Notes under the pieces: generated by a model | Seen by the model: the letters and a program-made list of their open reading frames with translations, nothing else | Told to the model about the DNA's origin: nothing | The model's database searches: none | Position numbers and translations under genes: made by a program | Shown here: piece by piece, positions 9,001 to 16,140 of the stretch | Position numbering within the stretch: the first letter of the stretch is position 1 | Layout of the letters: every line of letters starts with the position of its first letter | NCBI RefSeq assembly: GCF_008329715.1 | Contig: NZ_VTSR01000013.1 | Coordinates: 1-64,000, forward strand | Direction of reading: 5' to 3' | Length of the DNA stretch: 64,000 nt | Source of the DNA: Gimesia chilikensis | GTDB taxonomy: Bacteria > Planctomycetota > Planctomycetia > Planctomycetales > Planctomycetaceae

Positions 9001-11040
9001 CGTCACGGTAAAGAGAATCCCACCATTATCAATAATCGTGCTGCCAGTTCCGGCACCGTCCAGGATCACTGATTTATGGACATTCACATTTTCATTGTAA
9101 GTACCAGCCAGAATGTTGACCGTTCCCCCAGCATCCACGCTGTCAATCGCTGCCTGGATCGAATTGAACGCATTGACTCCAATCACCGCATTTTGATCAC
9201 CACCCTGATTGGGATCCGCGTCTGTGATGAAGGTGCCGTTCACGCCGGTGAAAGTGGTGTCCACATAAGTTACAGGAACAGCAGGCATGAAGGTGAGGAC
9301 CACATCGTTCCCGTCACCACCATTGTAATAGATGCGGAAGTTCTGACCGTTGACCAGCACAGAATCCCCGTTGGCAAGACCGGCAAAGGTGCCCGTGAGA
9401 GTACCGCCCACATCGATGATCTCGAACGTATCGCCCAACGTGGCGCCGACGATGTCGCTGCCCGTGGTGTCCAGTGTGGCACCACCCAGATTCACATTGC
9501 CGGTTGCCACGTACTGATCATGTCCGCCCACTACCCCGACCCCAGAGGTTCCATCGATTTCCACGCTCAATGAGGAGCCGGCAGTCAGATTCAAATCGGT
9601 ACTGGTAAAGGTGCCGGGACTGAAACCGGGGGCGATGGTTGCTCCGGCTACGGATGCCGTGACACTGCCGTCTACCGTTGCTTCTCCCATCAATGTGACG
9701 GCTTGATTGACGTCCACATTTTCGGTGTAGGTCGCATTGATCACCACGGTCACATCATCACCAGGCAACGCGTTGTTAATGGCTTCTTGAATGCTCCCGT
9801 AGAGATTACCGTTGCTGGAAACCTTCACACCACCATCGTAGCTGTTGTTGTTCTGGATGGCATCCAGATCAACGGCAGGCGCTGCTGATCCCACCTGGCG
9901 ACCATTATTGGTGAAGGTATTGCCGGTAACCGTGGGATTTTCTGAAGACTGCGGGAAGTAGGTATCATCAAAGAAGAACAATCCCACGTTGGTATTGTTT
10001 TCAAAAATGTTGTTCAACACCTCACCACCCGGTTCAGCGAAATTGAGGGCCGCCCCTGCGGCATTATTGATGAATGTATTCCCGTTCACTTTCGAAGTGG
10101 AATCGAGGTTTCCGGCGTTAATCCCCGTACTGCCGGGTGATTCGAAAGTGTTGTCCAGGATTTCAATCCCTGTGGCGGTGTAGATGGCTGGGTTTTCTGA
10201 AATGAAGAGCCCGTTGTTTTTTGCCTGGATGACATTGCCAGTAATGTCGAAATTGTCGAAGTGGATGCTCGCGAAATGCCCGGTCATCAGTATGCCGCGG
10301 GCGGTGTTATCATCGGTCACATCGATAAAATTGTCCGCGATGGTGACAAAGCTGATCGTCGCTGCATCGGTTGAATCAGGTCCGCCGCCAACTTTTTCAC
10401 CAAAAACGATCCCGTTAACCTGGTTACCAGGGACGAGTGTTTCATGGATGTAATTGTTTTGGATCACGATGTTTTCGCGTGTTGACACTCCCGGCCCGGA
10501 ATTTGTCGGGCGTACGTTGATCCCATCCCGATTCAGTCCCGTGATTTCAAACCCGTCAATCGTGACGTCATCGGCACGGACTTCAATCCCAAAGGGTGAA
10601 CTCGGATCAATCAGACTCTCCGCCCCGCGAACACCATGACCTGCAATCCCGGCATTGGCTCCCTGAAGAATCACGGATTTATCCACGATCACATCTTCTG
10701 CGTAAGTGCCAGCGGCAACGTTGATGATATCACCTGAAGCAGCGGCAGCATTAATTGCTTCCTGAATCGTGGCGAAAGCAGTGAAACCAAATACCGCATT
10801 CTGATCACCGCCTGTAACGGGATCAGTATCAGTTCCAGTGAAGTCGGACGCGCCCGTGTAATTGTCATCCACAAAAAAAGTGGTCAGCAACGTCCGGTCT
10901 TCCAGCACTTCAGCTGTTGTGATCTGGTTTTGAGTGGCGGTCTGCCAGCGACGTCGAATTGCACGGCGGTCACGCGAGCGGAAAGTGGGGCGTTTTTTGA
11001 TGCGTGAGGTCAAAGTGGTAAGCCAATTGGTAAGCAGCAT
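1..11040 (-). CDS. Giant secreted/surface protein, LEPR-XLL-like N-terminus, beta-helix and LamG domains (3' end outside window)
   Basis: One frame stays open from the ATG at 11040 down to base 1, so at least 3,680 residues lie in the window and the C-terminus is missing. The start is supported by AGGAG at 11049-11053, 8 nt upstream. The N-terminus is short and very basic (about residues 15-32 rich in R and K), then has LEDRTLL near residue 47. This is a variant of the LEPR-XLL motif of planctomycete giant proteins and stands in place of a normal signal peptide. Residues about 60-1750 are right-handed beta-helix (pectate-lyase-like) repeats with N-x-I and G-N/D-N turns. Two LamG domains follow at about 1820-2020 and 2050-2260. 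Further beta-rich modules with RTX-like G-D-D-T steps run to the edge. It is probably exported and cell-surface bound; substrate or partner is unknown. Composition is rich in D, G, T, N and V with few charged basics after the N-terminus. Confidence 0.9.
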   Translation of the reverse strand, partial: MLLTNWLTTLTSRIKKRPTFRSRDRRAIRRRWQTATQNQITTAEVLEDRTLLTTFFVDDNYTGASDFTGTDTDPVTGGDQNAVFGFTAFATIQEAINAAAASGDIINVAAGTYAEDVIVDKSVILQGANAGIAGHGVRGAESLIDPSSPFGIEVRADDVTIDGFEITGLNRDGINVRPTNSGPGVSTRENIVIQNNYIHETLVPGNQVNGIVFGEKVGGGPDSTDAATISFVTIADNFIDVTDDNTARGILMTGHFASIHFDNFDITGNVIQAKNNGLFISENPAIYTATGIEILDNTFESPGSTGINAGNLDSTSKVNGNTFINNAAGAALNFAEPGGEVLNNIFENNTNVGLFFFDDTYFPQSSENPTVTGNTFTNNGRQVGSAAPAVDLDAIQNNNSYDGGVKVSSNGNLYGSIQEAINNALPGDDVTVVINATYTENVDVNQAVTLMGEATVDGSVTASVAGATIAPGFSPGTFTSTDLNLTAGSSLSVEIDGTSGVGVVGGHDQYVATGNVNLGGATLDTTGSDIVGATLGDTFEIIDVGGTLTGTFAGLANGDSVLVNGQNFRIYYNGGDGNDVVLTFMPAVPVTYVDTTFTGVNGTFITDADPNQGGDQNAVIGVNAFNSIQAAIDSVDAGGTVNILAGTYNENVNVHKSVILDGAGTGSTIIDNGGILFTVTADDVSFQNMTLQGATQGIRVDSAVDNLQVDNVNFTGIVSGAYGIEIHNNAVLTNLSVANSYFSGTGGTGIRMATTAVADGIHVDNTTFDGMRNAINEASNNTVTGGHLRDLQVTNSTFQNISDVSIYAEDLRDSSISGNEFFGNPAGDSERDIVLNNKYSANGMAFGNIQITNNDFENSDRPAIQLDSRAEALVGGVTISDNTFDSDISTLTYSWTRIDVNLNTNYTHAPVTISDNNITFTGNSSAGSTSTSAISLSGASSAITISGNTLTDNTTLGGYSTTGIAVITDNSFSGAISPTAVIDISNNIITGFDTAVTLYDALAGSPGGLTSGAQVNINSNSLAGNAAGISSGGGAVVNASNNWWGSNVEATVAALMTGGVDFTSYLDNGTDTDGVTAGFQGDFSTLNVTTLGDQTGLVGRIEEALQAVAPGGTIKINSGTYAGNVDATITGVDKSVTLVPGNSPGQVVINGDLKLDSNDQLDVEVDGTVAGTEHDQLVVNGAVSLGDATLNLIPGFTPADTQSFVLLENDDTDGIVGSFNGYPEGFEFIDFFGVTGLSAYLTYSGGDGNDVAIYTEIPTPVVTIPADGNPDEYSLQIVGGNVILTDVNTGDVIWNTPLAALEDTLVINGEDGQDDTLTIDMTGIDDLTPLQIEFNGGTGGNDAIALVGGSLVSMEYFFFNASDGSIQLNGSGTDFITYTGLEPISSTVNATNVTLNYSGVDETITVTDAGAGQTTVDSTAAEVVTFNNPTGTLTINAGDGTDVIDIDSLAPNFSGNLIINGEAGVDDVVSVNSAISLNAGRSLTVNAERSTVTNGVTVTATGIALNSEVVDLDGDLIGAVSGDADVVVVFGSAGGADLQDAVDVAGNGGDIYVSAGNYLVSSTLDVDESVSIVGAGSDVVQIRKAGAPSTFDIVVDISADNVSLSGAQLGWQTHTSATDYRGYVVYTNADYTTLNGLLFGDNYRSAVVFEGADYLEVSDSVFEGKFGRAAIRDGDSGSGEHFLITRNEFREDHYRWGPISIGPQGTFNDPNNQAFSGEISFNYFNNGLEAGAFQEEGDQNYTIIVTNQGMTADGLDIIHNTFVWEDAATVNQLGNYAQAGGVYFDPALPVAPGEVNITDNIFDGYTYQGPQPSTDPLWQTAGGVFGGALEFDGTDDYAFFQDPAFDVGTAGTLSFWINMHDTSRRNMFFEGLNSVGFEFQYREDGGGQFYGSPERDVSSDNYVIQDGGAANPNVWQNIQYTWDFNAAGGPKMFIYIDGTEVGYLSSTYDSDLSQWAATVNTVSELITVGKDAGGGRHFDGLMDDVGWFNSVLNQTDRDNIRNNGVATLAADARLVAHWDFDQAAGDIAIDNKNGIEMYIVADGISPFGPVFQPGAGQFGGALEFDGVDDFATFQDPSFDVGAEGTLNFWVNMDDAGRRNQFFEGPGNAGLEFQYRPNSSGQFFSRVQTDGEYVISSGGDNAYQGVWTNIQYTWDASVGEMRIYVNGTEQSYLAAYDQNMSGFDLAHFTDTINGLMNVGRDPGDPARFFDGMMDDIAWFDTVLSSVLLDDIRLNSVGGSALNGDPSLIAYWNLDDAPGTDVVPGDGGTGIDLMIQAEPPLPLIEGFGVIAPSNANVTYNAFNDNDVDSNVVLDPTNQFGDPLFAYENDVLYTPSPSLEDKFAIGFGSTAAYGSSEFAVDTATDTPHIGAFQDSTLFGSGDIVVYGTGEDDLLDITFTDANTAVFILTTDVGGVGETTLGPVILTGITSLTFNGLDGDDIFRIHNPVTGYADPVGGIFFNGGTGGEDGDGDVLEILGGTATTVEHQFANANDGSIFFDGEGTSTITYTGLEPIIDTITATDRIFSYTGAAETITLADDGDVGDGESQINSTLGESVVFTHPTGTLTINTEVAGGSGADTVIVNAVDSTFTANLTVNAGNDDTLTLAGPTNIGSGNADLNAGQVNVNGTFTTSGTVDVDANDQITFAAAGIIDATANTIDLTAGNNIQLGQITTSGDVTVTATAGAISDANAGNNNITANQATLTAGAGAGVGDALETALGFLEGNISGGLELAELNGIVIGNAGGINGLTVSGNTTITAGAGLVVNENLAVTGGALQLSNASGNFDVGFGAIISNDGSNLIEINSAGLIVMTDTGTQITSSGDGTIDLDAAVHILLTNVNTSGEVQVTAAGGQIFDNIAAEAAVITADRVALRAATGIGSAGAGDVDLEVGDIAAVATSGDIYLQELNGGSIATVDGLSGVTASGDISLVIGGTLNVAQAIEATGAGSSILVDSQGVIGVGAAVQTNGGAIELRADSTLILNGPALVDTTSAAGITLVADDNGAGGENFIQNDGSVVNAYGGTINVSSTGNASIVNLQSAGGAVYIESLSGAIQDNSGGEAALVTANELALRAAIGIGGAGAADFDTAVARVAAGSPLGSIVVSNTGALEIGTVDGLVGVDAGAGNVTISAASPLTVASNVTAAGTVSLTSTDTAGPGDDLTINAGVTVQSTGADVVLNSGDDFLLSLTGEVIAATTITINIDPITDGAGATVDLLGNVNATQTTINGGDDSDIFNILPTVDSPITVNGGDPTLPGPGDVLNLDFSGLASAPALTLGGDPGSGQFSFLAPDTEQAVNYTSIEDVNTNGSGSYHLVLDMFFSGFEDASDDTIDVGLDAGGTNLLIDINGSNFFTGNDADILSFTVLGSADDDTLNINETAGGLPMFTTAAPAGIPGSNGAHLNLAAETFLEDEFNPNTYDVNDITIHYDGKNGTDAINVNFITDHNAGYFSDVIDGLGSGNIGASAVGDTDIDLGLSFGNVEGVGFSGAANGGLRVDASSTPATTGLNINDDGTPADGVSQITGNGGFTALVFDGFNELQVVSGTGAELIDLIALDSATTLTSVELDADDVFAADDVSNDTIRVRSTPAGVTSVSLLGGLGDDLFQIFDAGSTVDNIFAALTVDGEDGVDTLNIVDSGDVTGDTFEVTSTTIDGISSSAGTDVTYANIDDLNVTGTDGDDTIN
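3240..3640 (-). repeat. Repeat module B in the giant protein (TYTGLEPI type)
   Basis: This second copy contains NANDGSIFFDG, ITYTGLEPIIDTI, TGAAETITL and HPTGTLTINTEV, in the same order and spacing as module A but clearly diverged. It is followed by long tracts of filamentous-haemagglutinin-like beta repeats. Confidence 0.7.
4260..4890 (-). other. LamG-like domain 2 inside the giant protein
   Basis: This is the second tandem copy, with GGALEFDGVDDFA, GTLNFWVNMDD, FFEGPG and FDGMMDDIAWFD. It aligns block by block with the upstream copy, which indicates an internal duplication. It is joined to it by a short VAHWDFD linker and followed by IAYWNLDD. Confidence 0.75.
5000..5600 (-). other. LamG-like domain 1 inside the giant protein
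   Basis: This is the first of two tandem concanavalin-like domains. It begins GGALEFDGTDDYA, continues GTLSFWINMHD and FFEGL, and ends FDGLMDDVGWFN, the order typical of LamG/laminin-G-3 folds. It lies between beta-helix turns. Such domains often bind carbohydrate; no ligand can be named here. Confidence 0.75.
6560..7010 (-). repeat. Repeat module A in the giant protein (TYTGLEPI type)
   Basis: This module of about 140 residues contains NASDGSIQLNG, ITYTGLEPISSTV, SGVDETITV and NPTGTLTINAGDG. The same block order recurs at 3240-3640, so it is a duplicated beta-rich unit separated from its copy by the LamG pair. Confidence 0.7.
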
Positions 11041-11577
11041 CCTGGAAACTCCTGAGTGATTAAGTTTTTTTTCAGCTTATCGTTGGGTGCGTTTGTATCT
11101 TCGTAGCCTGCGGACAGTGAACCAAAGGGCAGACATTACTTTCATTTGAGGCAGTCAAATGCCTCAAAATGCAAATCACGTTGACCCTTTAGTCACATAA
11201 TTGCGCCTGTTATTCAAATTTTGCGCAGACGTTCCATCTTAATATTCCTAACCATCAGTATCGTAACCATCAGGAAATTTCCACAAAAATAACCCCTATA
11301 ATTCCAATTTTAATAAATTTACCTGAACGTACACATTTTACAACAGAGACCTATTTGTCCACTTTGAGGGATTTCAGCCTATCCATCTGCCACATATCTA
11401 CCCATGTGCCACATTTCATCCTTTTTACTTAGATATTGCACACCCCCTTCTTTACTTGTCATAATCAACCAGCACACAATGGAGTCGGCCTTGGAACTGA
11501 GCAGGTACAACTGTATTCAGTACAGGCTTAAGAATGACGTTAATGAATCACGACAATACAAAGTGTTGAGGAAATCG
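11041..11577. other. Intergenic region between divergent giant-protein and lipoprotein genes
   Basis: No convincing gene is present. The stretch is A/T-rich and separates two genes pointing away from each other, so it should hold both promoters. The only clear structure is the inverted repeat at 11145-11168. A frame upstream of the lipoprotein start opens at 11404 but lacks a ribosome binding site. Confidence 0.6.
11145..11168. repeat. Perfect inverted repeat upstream of the giant gene
   Basis: The arms tttgaggca (11145-11153) and tgcctcaaa (11160-11168) are perfect 9-bp complements around a 6-nt spacer. It lies about 105-128 bp upstream of the giant gene's start codon. It could be an operator or a leader hairpin; no run of T follows, so a terminator is unlikely. 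Confidence 0.55.
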
Positions 11578-12024
11578 ATGCACACCAACCAACTCAAACC
11601 ATGGATCTTACTGGCAGCCATCAGCCTGTTGTCTGGCTGCCAGCAATCAGATGAAGAGTTTCTGGTCGGGCGCTGGCACAGCTCTGGCGGTCCCAACATG
11701 ATTTTTGAGAAGGATGGAACGGTCTACAGCATTAACCGTGGACCGCGGAGAAAGGGACGCTACTATCTGGACCAGGAATCAAACCCGGCAACCATGATCA
11801 TGGATATGCGCGGGTCAGAGATTAACGCCGTACTGTGGTTCGATTATGAGGCGTTTTCCCCGAAGCACTTCCAGTTAACCCCGACCTACGTGCAGCGAAC
11901 CGGGGAGAAGAAAGAGCGTGCTGAAATCGATCGCAAGCTACTGTTCCAGAAACTGGATCCACAGGAGTCCCAAGCGAGCCAGGCTCAGTTCAAGATCACC
12001 ACGACGCCACAACAGGCGCCCTGA
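11578..12024 (+). CDS. Small secreted lipoprotein of unknown function
   Basis: The product has 148 residues. The start at ATG 11578 is preferred over a longer open frame from 11404 because GAGGA precedes it by 5-6 nt and the protein then begins with a lipoprotein signal: a hydrophobic stretch and the lipobox LLSGC with the acylated Cys at residue 21. After the lipobox come EEFLVGRWHSSGG and a run of short beta strands (IFEKDGTVYSI, RRKGRYYLD). This resembles small lipocalin-like domains that measure a default value, as in DUF4488-like lipoproteins, but I do not recognise the family. It ends in a Gln/Thr/Pro-rich tail. It is transcribed alone and ends at a shared bidirectional terminator. Confidence 0.75.
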   Translation: MHTNQLKPWILLAAISLLSGCQQSDEEFLVGRWHSSGGPNMIFEKDGTVYSINRGPRRKGRYYLDQESNPATMIMDMRGSEINAVLWFDYEAFSPKHFQLTPTYVQRTGEKKERAEIDRKLLFQKLDPQESQASQAQFKITTTPQQAP

Positions 12025-12095
12025 GAGAATCCCACATCAAATACGGAGGGAGGGTTCACAATGGACTCAACCTACAAATCAGGTTGATGATACGC

Positions 12096-12131
12096 AAAAA
12101 AAGCAGAGGTCCGACGACCTCTGCTTTTTTA
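12096..12131. terminator. Bidirectional intrinsic terminator
   Basis: The 10-bp stem agcagaggtc (12102-12111) / gacctctgct (12116-12125) has a CGAC loop, with a run of A on the left and a run of T on the right. It sits between the convergent lipoprotein gene and TPR gene and can end transcription from both sides. Confidence 0.9.
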
Positions 12132-12157
12132 TTTTGACTTGATGTCGGGCTGATAAG

Positions 12158-13150
12158 TTACTCAGCACTGCGTACGTTTGTTACCGACTCGGCACTCTCG
12201 ACGGTTTCGAAGAAAGCCCCGTCGTCCGAGGGAATGTAATCATCATTGCTGATGTTGAGCGGAGGCTCAAATCCCTGAATCGGCAACTCCTGCACAGCGG
12301 AAATCTGAGCGACCGGAATTTCACTGGCCGGGATCATCTCAGGATTGATGACATCGGCGTCGGAATCCGTAATCACCCGGAACTCAGATTCGGGAGCTGC
12401 TGCGGTTTCAGTTACGACAGCTTCCACAGTTTCAGCTGCAGGTGCTGTCTCAGCCACCATGACCTCAGGCTGTGGTTCGGCCTGCTCCATCTGCTTTTTC
12501 TGCAGTGCTGCGATCTGCACGATCGCTTCTTTGACAGAGTCCAGTTCAGGATTGATTTCCAAAGCCTGGTTGTAGTGCCGTGAAGCATCTTCCAGCATTC
12601 CCCGCTGCAGGCAGATGTACCCAATATTGGCATGGGCTTCTTCTGCACTCAGAACAGTCCGGGCAACCTGGTAGGCTTCATCCATCCGCCCCTGATGCCC
12701 CAGAACCAGGCTCAGGTTATTGAATGACCGCTTGGAACTGCCATCACGCTTGATCGCTTCTTCCAGTGCGATTTCTGCTGCCGGCAGATCGTTCTGCAAA
12801 TACAGAGCGTAACCCAGATCGGTGAGCAGCTTGGAATTATCCGGCTGAATCTTAACAGCTTCCATCAGATGACGGGTTGCCATGTCGTGCTTACCCATTT
12901 TGGAGCTGACGATGCCCATGCGATGCAAAGCGGTTACATTTTTAGGATTCCGCTGCAACATGACACGATACGTCTGTTCTGCTTTGACGAACTGACCTTT
13001 TTCCTCGGCCGTTCTTGCCATTATCATTTGTGGTGATTCTTCCAGAGGAAGATTCATTCCCGCCATTTTACCGGTATGGGAACATCCTGCTGAGAAGAGA
13101 GTGGCCATTCCGGAAAGGATGACCAGAGACCACGTTGTTGAGTTTCGCAT
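12158..13150 (-). CDS. TPR-repeat lipoprotein (TadD-like)
   Basis: The product has 330 residues. The N-terminus is a lipoprotein signal with lipobox LFSAGC (Cys23). Residues about 45-215 form consecutive tetratricopeptide repeats, recognisable by turns such as NPKNVTALHRMG, QPDNSKLLTDLGYAL and NPELDSVKEA. The last third is acidic and Pro/Ala/Val-rich without visible domain. A start at ATG 13150 follows GAGG at a normal distance. TPR lipoproteins of this shape include TadD of Flp pilus assembly, and TadE/TadG-like genes lie 3-6 kb away. That link is inference, since other tad genes (ATPase, secretin) are not in the window. It probably acts as a protein-interaction scaffold at the cell envelope. 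Confidence 0.85.
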   Translation of the reverse strand: MRNSTTWSLVILSGMATLFSAGCSHTGKMAGMNLPLEESPQMIMARTAEEKGQFVKAEQTYRVMLQRNPKNVTALHRMGIVSSKMGKHDMATRHLMEAVKIQPDNSKLLTDLGYALYLQNDLPAAEIALEEAIKRDGSSKRSFNNLSLVLGHQGRMDEAYQVARTVLSAEEAHANIGYICLQRGMLEDASRHYNQALEINPELDSVKEAIVQIAALQKKQMEQAEPQPEVMVAETAPAAETVEAVVTETAAAPESEFRVITDSDADVINPEMIPASEIPVAQISAVQELPIQGFEPPLNISNDDYIPSDDGAFFETVESAESVTNVRSAE

Positions 13151-13541
13151 TCCATTACCTCACAAAATTCTATTGTGATTTTTCACGATCCATTGTGAGA
13201 AACACTCAGACCATCCCTGGGCAGAAACAAAAAAACGTCAAAGGTTATTTTGACCTGAAAGTTGCTCGAAGGTGAATCCATTCGATGCCCTCTCTACTGA
13301 ACAGAATTTTCAACTCAAGAGAAGGACTTACTCTCAAGTATCGACTAACAGTTACAGCAAGATGAAAGAACTCAAAGAATCCCTAGACTCTTCTTGGATT
13401 CCTATCTGGATCAAAGCCTATATCTTAACAACGCCTTTCCCATCGGCAGATTCTGCCGGTTGAGAGCGGTTTACACAGGCACTGGGCTCCAAAGCGACAA
13501 TGTGGTACACCAGGCACAACACGACAATTCCCAGCGGTATT
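13151..13541. other. Intergenic, promoter side of the TPR gene
   Basis: About 390 bp contain no supported gene. Two open frames on the plus strand here lack ribosome binding sites and family resemblance. The region should hold the minus-strand promoter of the TPR lipoprotein gene; the motif tcacaat recurs within 30 bp just upstream of its start. Confidence 0.5.
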
Positions 13542-14318
13542 TCAACCCCGGTCGGCGGCTGCGGGATCCTGTCGATAGAAGAGTTTCATCGTTTCATATA
13601 ATTCTGGTGAGTACTCTTGCATCTGGAGAGGTTGCTCAAAGAAGTGTTCGGAGCAGACCGCAAAAAATTCGGCCGGATTAGTGGCCGCGTAGGGATTTAT
13701 GAAGCGGGAATGTCCGTGCCTGAGTTGATCCACCAGGTCGTCATATTCCCGCGTCATCACTTCGCCCCAGTGCTGGTAGGCTTCTTCACTGTTTAAGGGA
13801 GGGGTGCCATTCATTTCACGATCGATGGCATCGTAGTAGTGTGCGAATTCATGAAAGACGACGTTTTCGCCGTCATCAGGGATCTCAGCCCCTTCAAGCA
13901 CATTCGCCCAGGACAGAACAATCGGCCCCTGATTCCAGGCTTCCCCCAGCCGGAAAGAAGTACCTTCCGTCATGACCCCTATTGAGTTCACCAGTGTCTC
14001 TTTCGCGACATAGGTATCGGGGTACACCAGCACTGTCGCCAGTCGATCAAAACAGTCGCTGGCAAAACCAACCGTCAACAGACAGGCCTGGCCTGCAATC
14101 AGTAACTGCACTTCTTCAGTAATCTCGAAGCCGTTGCAGCCCTCCCAGTACTTCTCCTGGATAAAAATCTGCACACGCTGATAGTGCAGCTCTCGCTGTT
14201 CGGGGGAAAGTCGAGACAACTGCGACACATGCTGATCCAGAAAGGTTTTCCAGTGCTCAGGCATCGGTGAGGCCAGAATCTTGCGACGTCGACGATTACG
14301 CCACCACGTCAGTAACAT
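13542..14318 (-). CDS. mtfA: Zinc metallopeptidase, MtfA family (M90)
   Basis: The product has 258 residues, close to the family's usual length. The zinc motif HEFAH is at residues 156-160 with YDAIDRE directly after, the signature of MtfA peptidases. The C-terminal block NPAEFFAVCSEHFFE matches the conserved segment that supplies the remaining zinc ligand. In enterobacteria MtfA binds the Mlc repressor and cleaves small peptides. Whether there is a Mlc-like partner here is unknown. The N-terminus has a basic cluster (NRRRRK) but no signal peptide, so the protein is probably cytoplasmic. It appears monocistronic. Confidence 0.9.
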   Translation of the reverse strand: MLLTWWRNRRRRKILASPMPEHWKTFLDQHVSQLSRLSPEQRELHYQRVQIFIQEKYWEGCNGFEITEEVQLLIAGQACLLTVGFASDCFDRLATVLVYPDTYVAKETLVNSIGVMTEGTSFRLGEAWNQGPIVLSWANVLEGAEIPDDGENVVFHEFAHYYDAIDREMNGTPPLNSEEAYQHWGEVMTREYDDLVDQLRHGHSRFINPYAATNPAEFFAVCSEHFFEQPLQMQEYSPELYETMKLFYRQDPAAADRG

Positions 14319-14629
14319 ATTTCCAGTTCCTCACTCGCTGATTTCAATACCACTGCTGTTCGACGACAGGCACATCTGTGAGCATTATAGTACTCAGCCC
14401 CTGCTGTTCCTGTGACTTTTATCGATTTCCAAGAGGACCTGATTCGAGTAAACACCGCAGAGATTGGAAAAAATCACAAAAAAGCCGAAACAGCCCCTGT
14501 TCAGTGCCCGGAATTACTGGTTCCCGGCCTCAATATTGAATACGTACGCCAAACGTGGCAGAATTGTCAGTGCAGAAGTTATCGCTGCCCGCAATCATTT
14601 AAGACCTTCAACATGAATTGAAACCAGTT
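14319..14629. other. Intergenic between mtfA and sulfatase
   Basis: These 311 bp separate the divergent mtfA and sulfatase genes and should contain both promoters. An open frame from GTG 14412 to 14621 encodes a composition unlike its neighbours and has no recognisable domain, so I treat it as noncoding. Confidence 0.5.
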
Positions 14630-16111
14630 ATGCAAACACTCGCTCGCCTGTTACTCATCACTGCTGCACTCTGCTTTCTGAGTTCCGCGCCGGTCCGTTC
14701 TTTCGCGGCCGCCCCTGAAAAGCCAAACATCATCTTTATTATGGCCGACGATCTGGGCTACGGCGATCTGGGCTGCTACGGACAGAAGAAGATCCAGACA
14801 CCCCGCATCGACCAGATGGCAGCTGACGGCATGAAGTTCACCCAAATGTATGCCGGCAGTACCGTGTGTGCCCCTTCGCGTTGTGTTCTGATGACCGGTC
14901 GGCACATGGGACACACCCGTGTGCGCGGCAATACCTGGGTTAAGGAAAACCAGTCGCTGAAGGACAAGGACTTCACAGTCGCCGAACTGCTGAAAAAAGC
15001 AGGTTACACGACGGCACTGACCGGGAAATGGGGCATCGGTGAGGAAGGCACAGAGGGAGTTCCCAACAAACAGGGCTTTGACTATTTCTATGGCTACCTG
15101 AACCAGCACAACGCCCACAACTACTATCCCGAGTTCCTCTGGAAGAATGACAAGAAAGTCGCCCTGCGAAATGTCGTTGATCCGAGCACCATTTCCAAAG
15201 GCCCAACCGGCAAAGACCGACTGGGCGGCGTGGCGACGAAAAAAGTGGACTATTCCCACGACCTGATCCTGGAGGAAGCCCTGGGATTCATCGACCGCAG
15301 CGCACAAAACCCCTTCTTTCTCTACGTCGCACTCACAATTCCCCATGCCAACAACGAAGCAGGCAGAAAAGTCGGCGACGGACAGGAAGTCCCCGACTAT
15401 GGCATCTATAACGAGAAAGACTGGACCAAACAGAATAAAGGTCAGGCAGCCATGATCACCCGCATGGACACGGGTGTGGGTCAGATCCTGGATCGCCTGA
15501 AGGCATTGAATATCGACCAGAATACGCTGGTCATCTTCACCTCTGATAACGGTCACCACCGTGAGGGGGGCAATGACCCGGAATTCTTCGATGCCAACGG
15601 ACCGCTCCGCGGCATGAAACGCGATCTGTATGAGGGGGGAGTTCGGGTGCCCTTCATCGCTTACTGGCCCGGTACGACACCCGCAGGCAGCGTTTCAGAC
15701 CACATCGGCTACTTCGGCGACCTGATGGCCACCGCGGCCGACCTGGCCGACGTCCCCTGCCCTGAGGGCCTGGACAGCGTGAGTATTGCCCCCACCCTGG
15801 AAGGCAAACCTGACCAGCAGAAAGAACACGATTTCCTGTACTGGGAATTCTACGAACGGGGTGGTAAGCAGGCAGTCCGGTGGGGCGAATGGAAAGCCGT
15901 TCGCATGCCCATCTTCAAAGGCAAAACCCAACTGTTCAACCTTGAGGAAGACCTGGGTGAAGGCACTGATCTGGCAGCAAAACATCCGGATCTCGTCAAG
16001 AAGCTGGAAGCCATGATGGACTCCGCTCACAGCTCTGATCCACTTTGGAAACCGAGTGGCAAACCAGCCAGGAAGCAACCAGCCCCCGGCGACGGTAAGC
16101 AGCGGTTCTAA
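14630..16111 (+). CDS. Secreted sulfatase (alkaline phosphatase superfamily, S1 type)
   Basis: The product has 493 residues from ATG 14630; an in-frame TTG at 14618 would add four. A signal peptide ends near SFAAA at residue 28. NIIFIMADDLGYGD supplies the metal-binding Asp pair (about 40-41), and CAPSR at 80-84 is the C-x-P-S-R motif in which Cys80 is converted to formylglycine. TGKWG and the later TSDNG block supply more active-site residues. The architecture is that of arylsulfatase A-like enzymes, which planctomycetes carry in large numbers to desulfate algal polysaccharides. The natural substrate cannot be read from sequence. No formylglycine-generating enzyme is encoded nearby. It ends at a strong terminator. 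Confidence 0.93.
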   Translation: MQTLARLLLITAALCFLSSAPVRSFAAAPEKPNIIFIMADDLGYGDLGCYGQKKIQTPRIDQMAADGMKFTQMYAGSTVCAPSRCVLMTGRHMGHTRVRGNTWVKENQSLKDKDFTVAELLKKAGYTTALTGKWGIGEEGTEGVPNKQGFDYFYGYLNQHNAHNYYPEFLWKNDKKVALRNVVDPSTISKGPTGKDRLGGVATKKVDYSHDLILEEALGFIDRSAQNPFFLYVALTIPHANNEAGRKVGDGQEVPDYGIYNEKDWTKQNKGQAAMITRMDTGVGQILDRLKALNIDQNTLVIFTSDNGHHREGGNDPEFFDANGPLRGMKRDLYEGGVRVPFIAYWPGTTPAGSVSDHIGYFGDLMATAADLADVPCPEGLDSVSIAPTLEGKPDQQKEHDFLYWEFYERGGKQAVRWGEWKAVRMPIFKGKTQLFNLEEDLGEGTDLAAKHPDLVKKLEAMMDSAHSSDPLWKPSGKPARKQPAPGDGKQRF

Positions 16112-16140
16112 TATCACCGCAAGCAACGGAAATAAATATA

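Noticed and set aside
1-11040. Many short frames on both strands across the first 11 kb
   Set aside because: All are shadows of the single giant minus-strand frame, whose repetitive Asp/Thr/Gly/Val codons keep the other frames open for 60-200 codons.
14412-14621. Frame of 69 codons before the sulfatase gene
   Set aside because: GTG start without ribosome site, odd composition, and overlap with the sulfatase start region.
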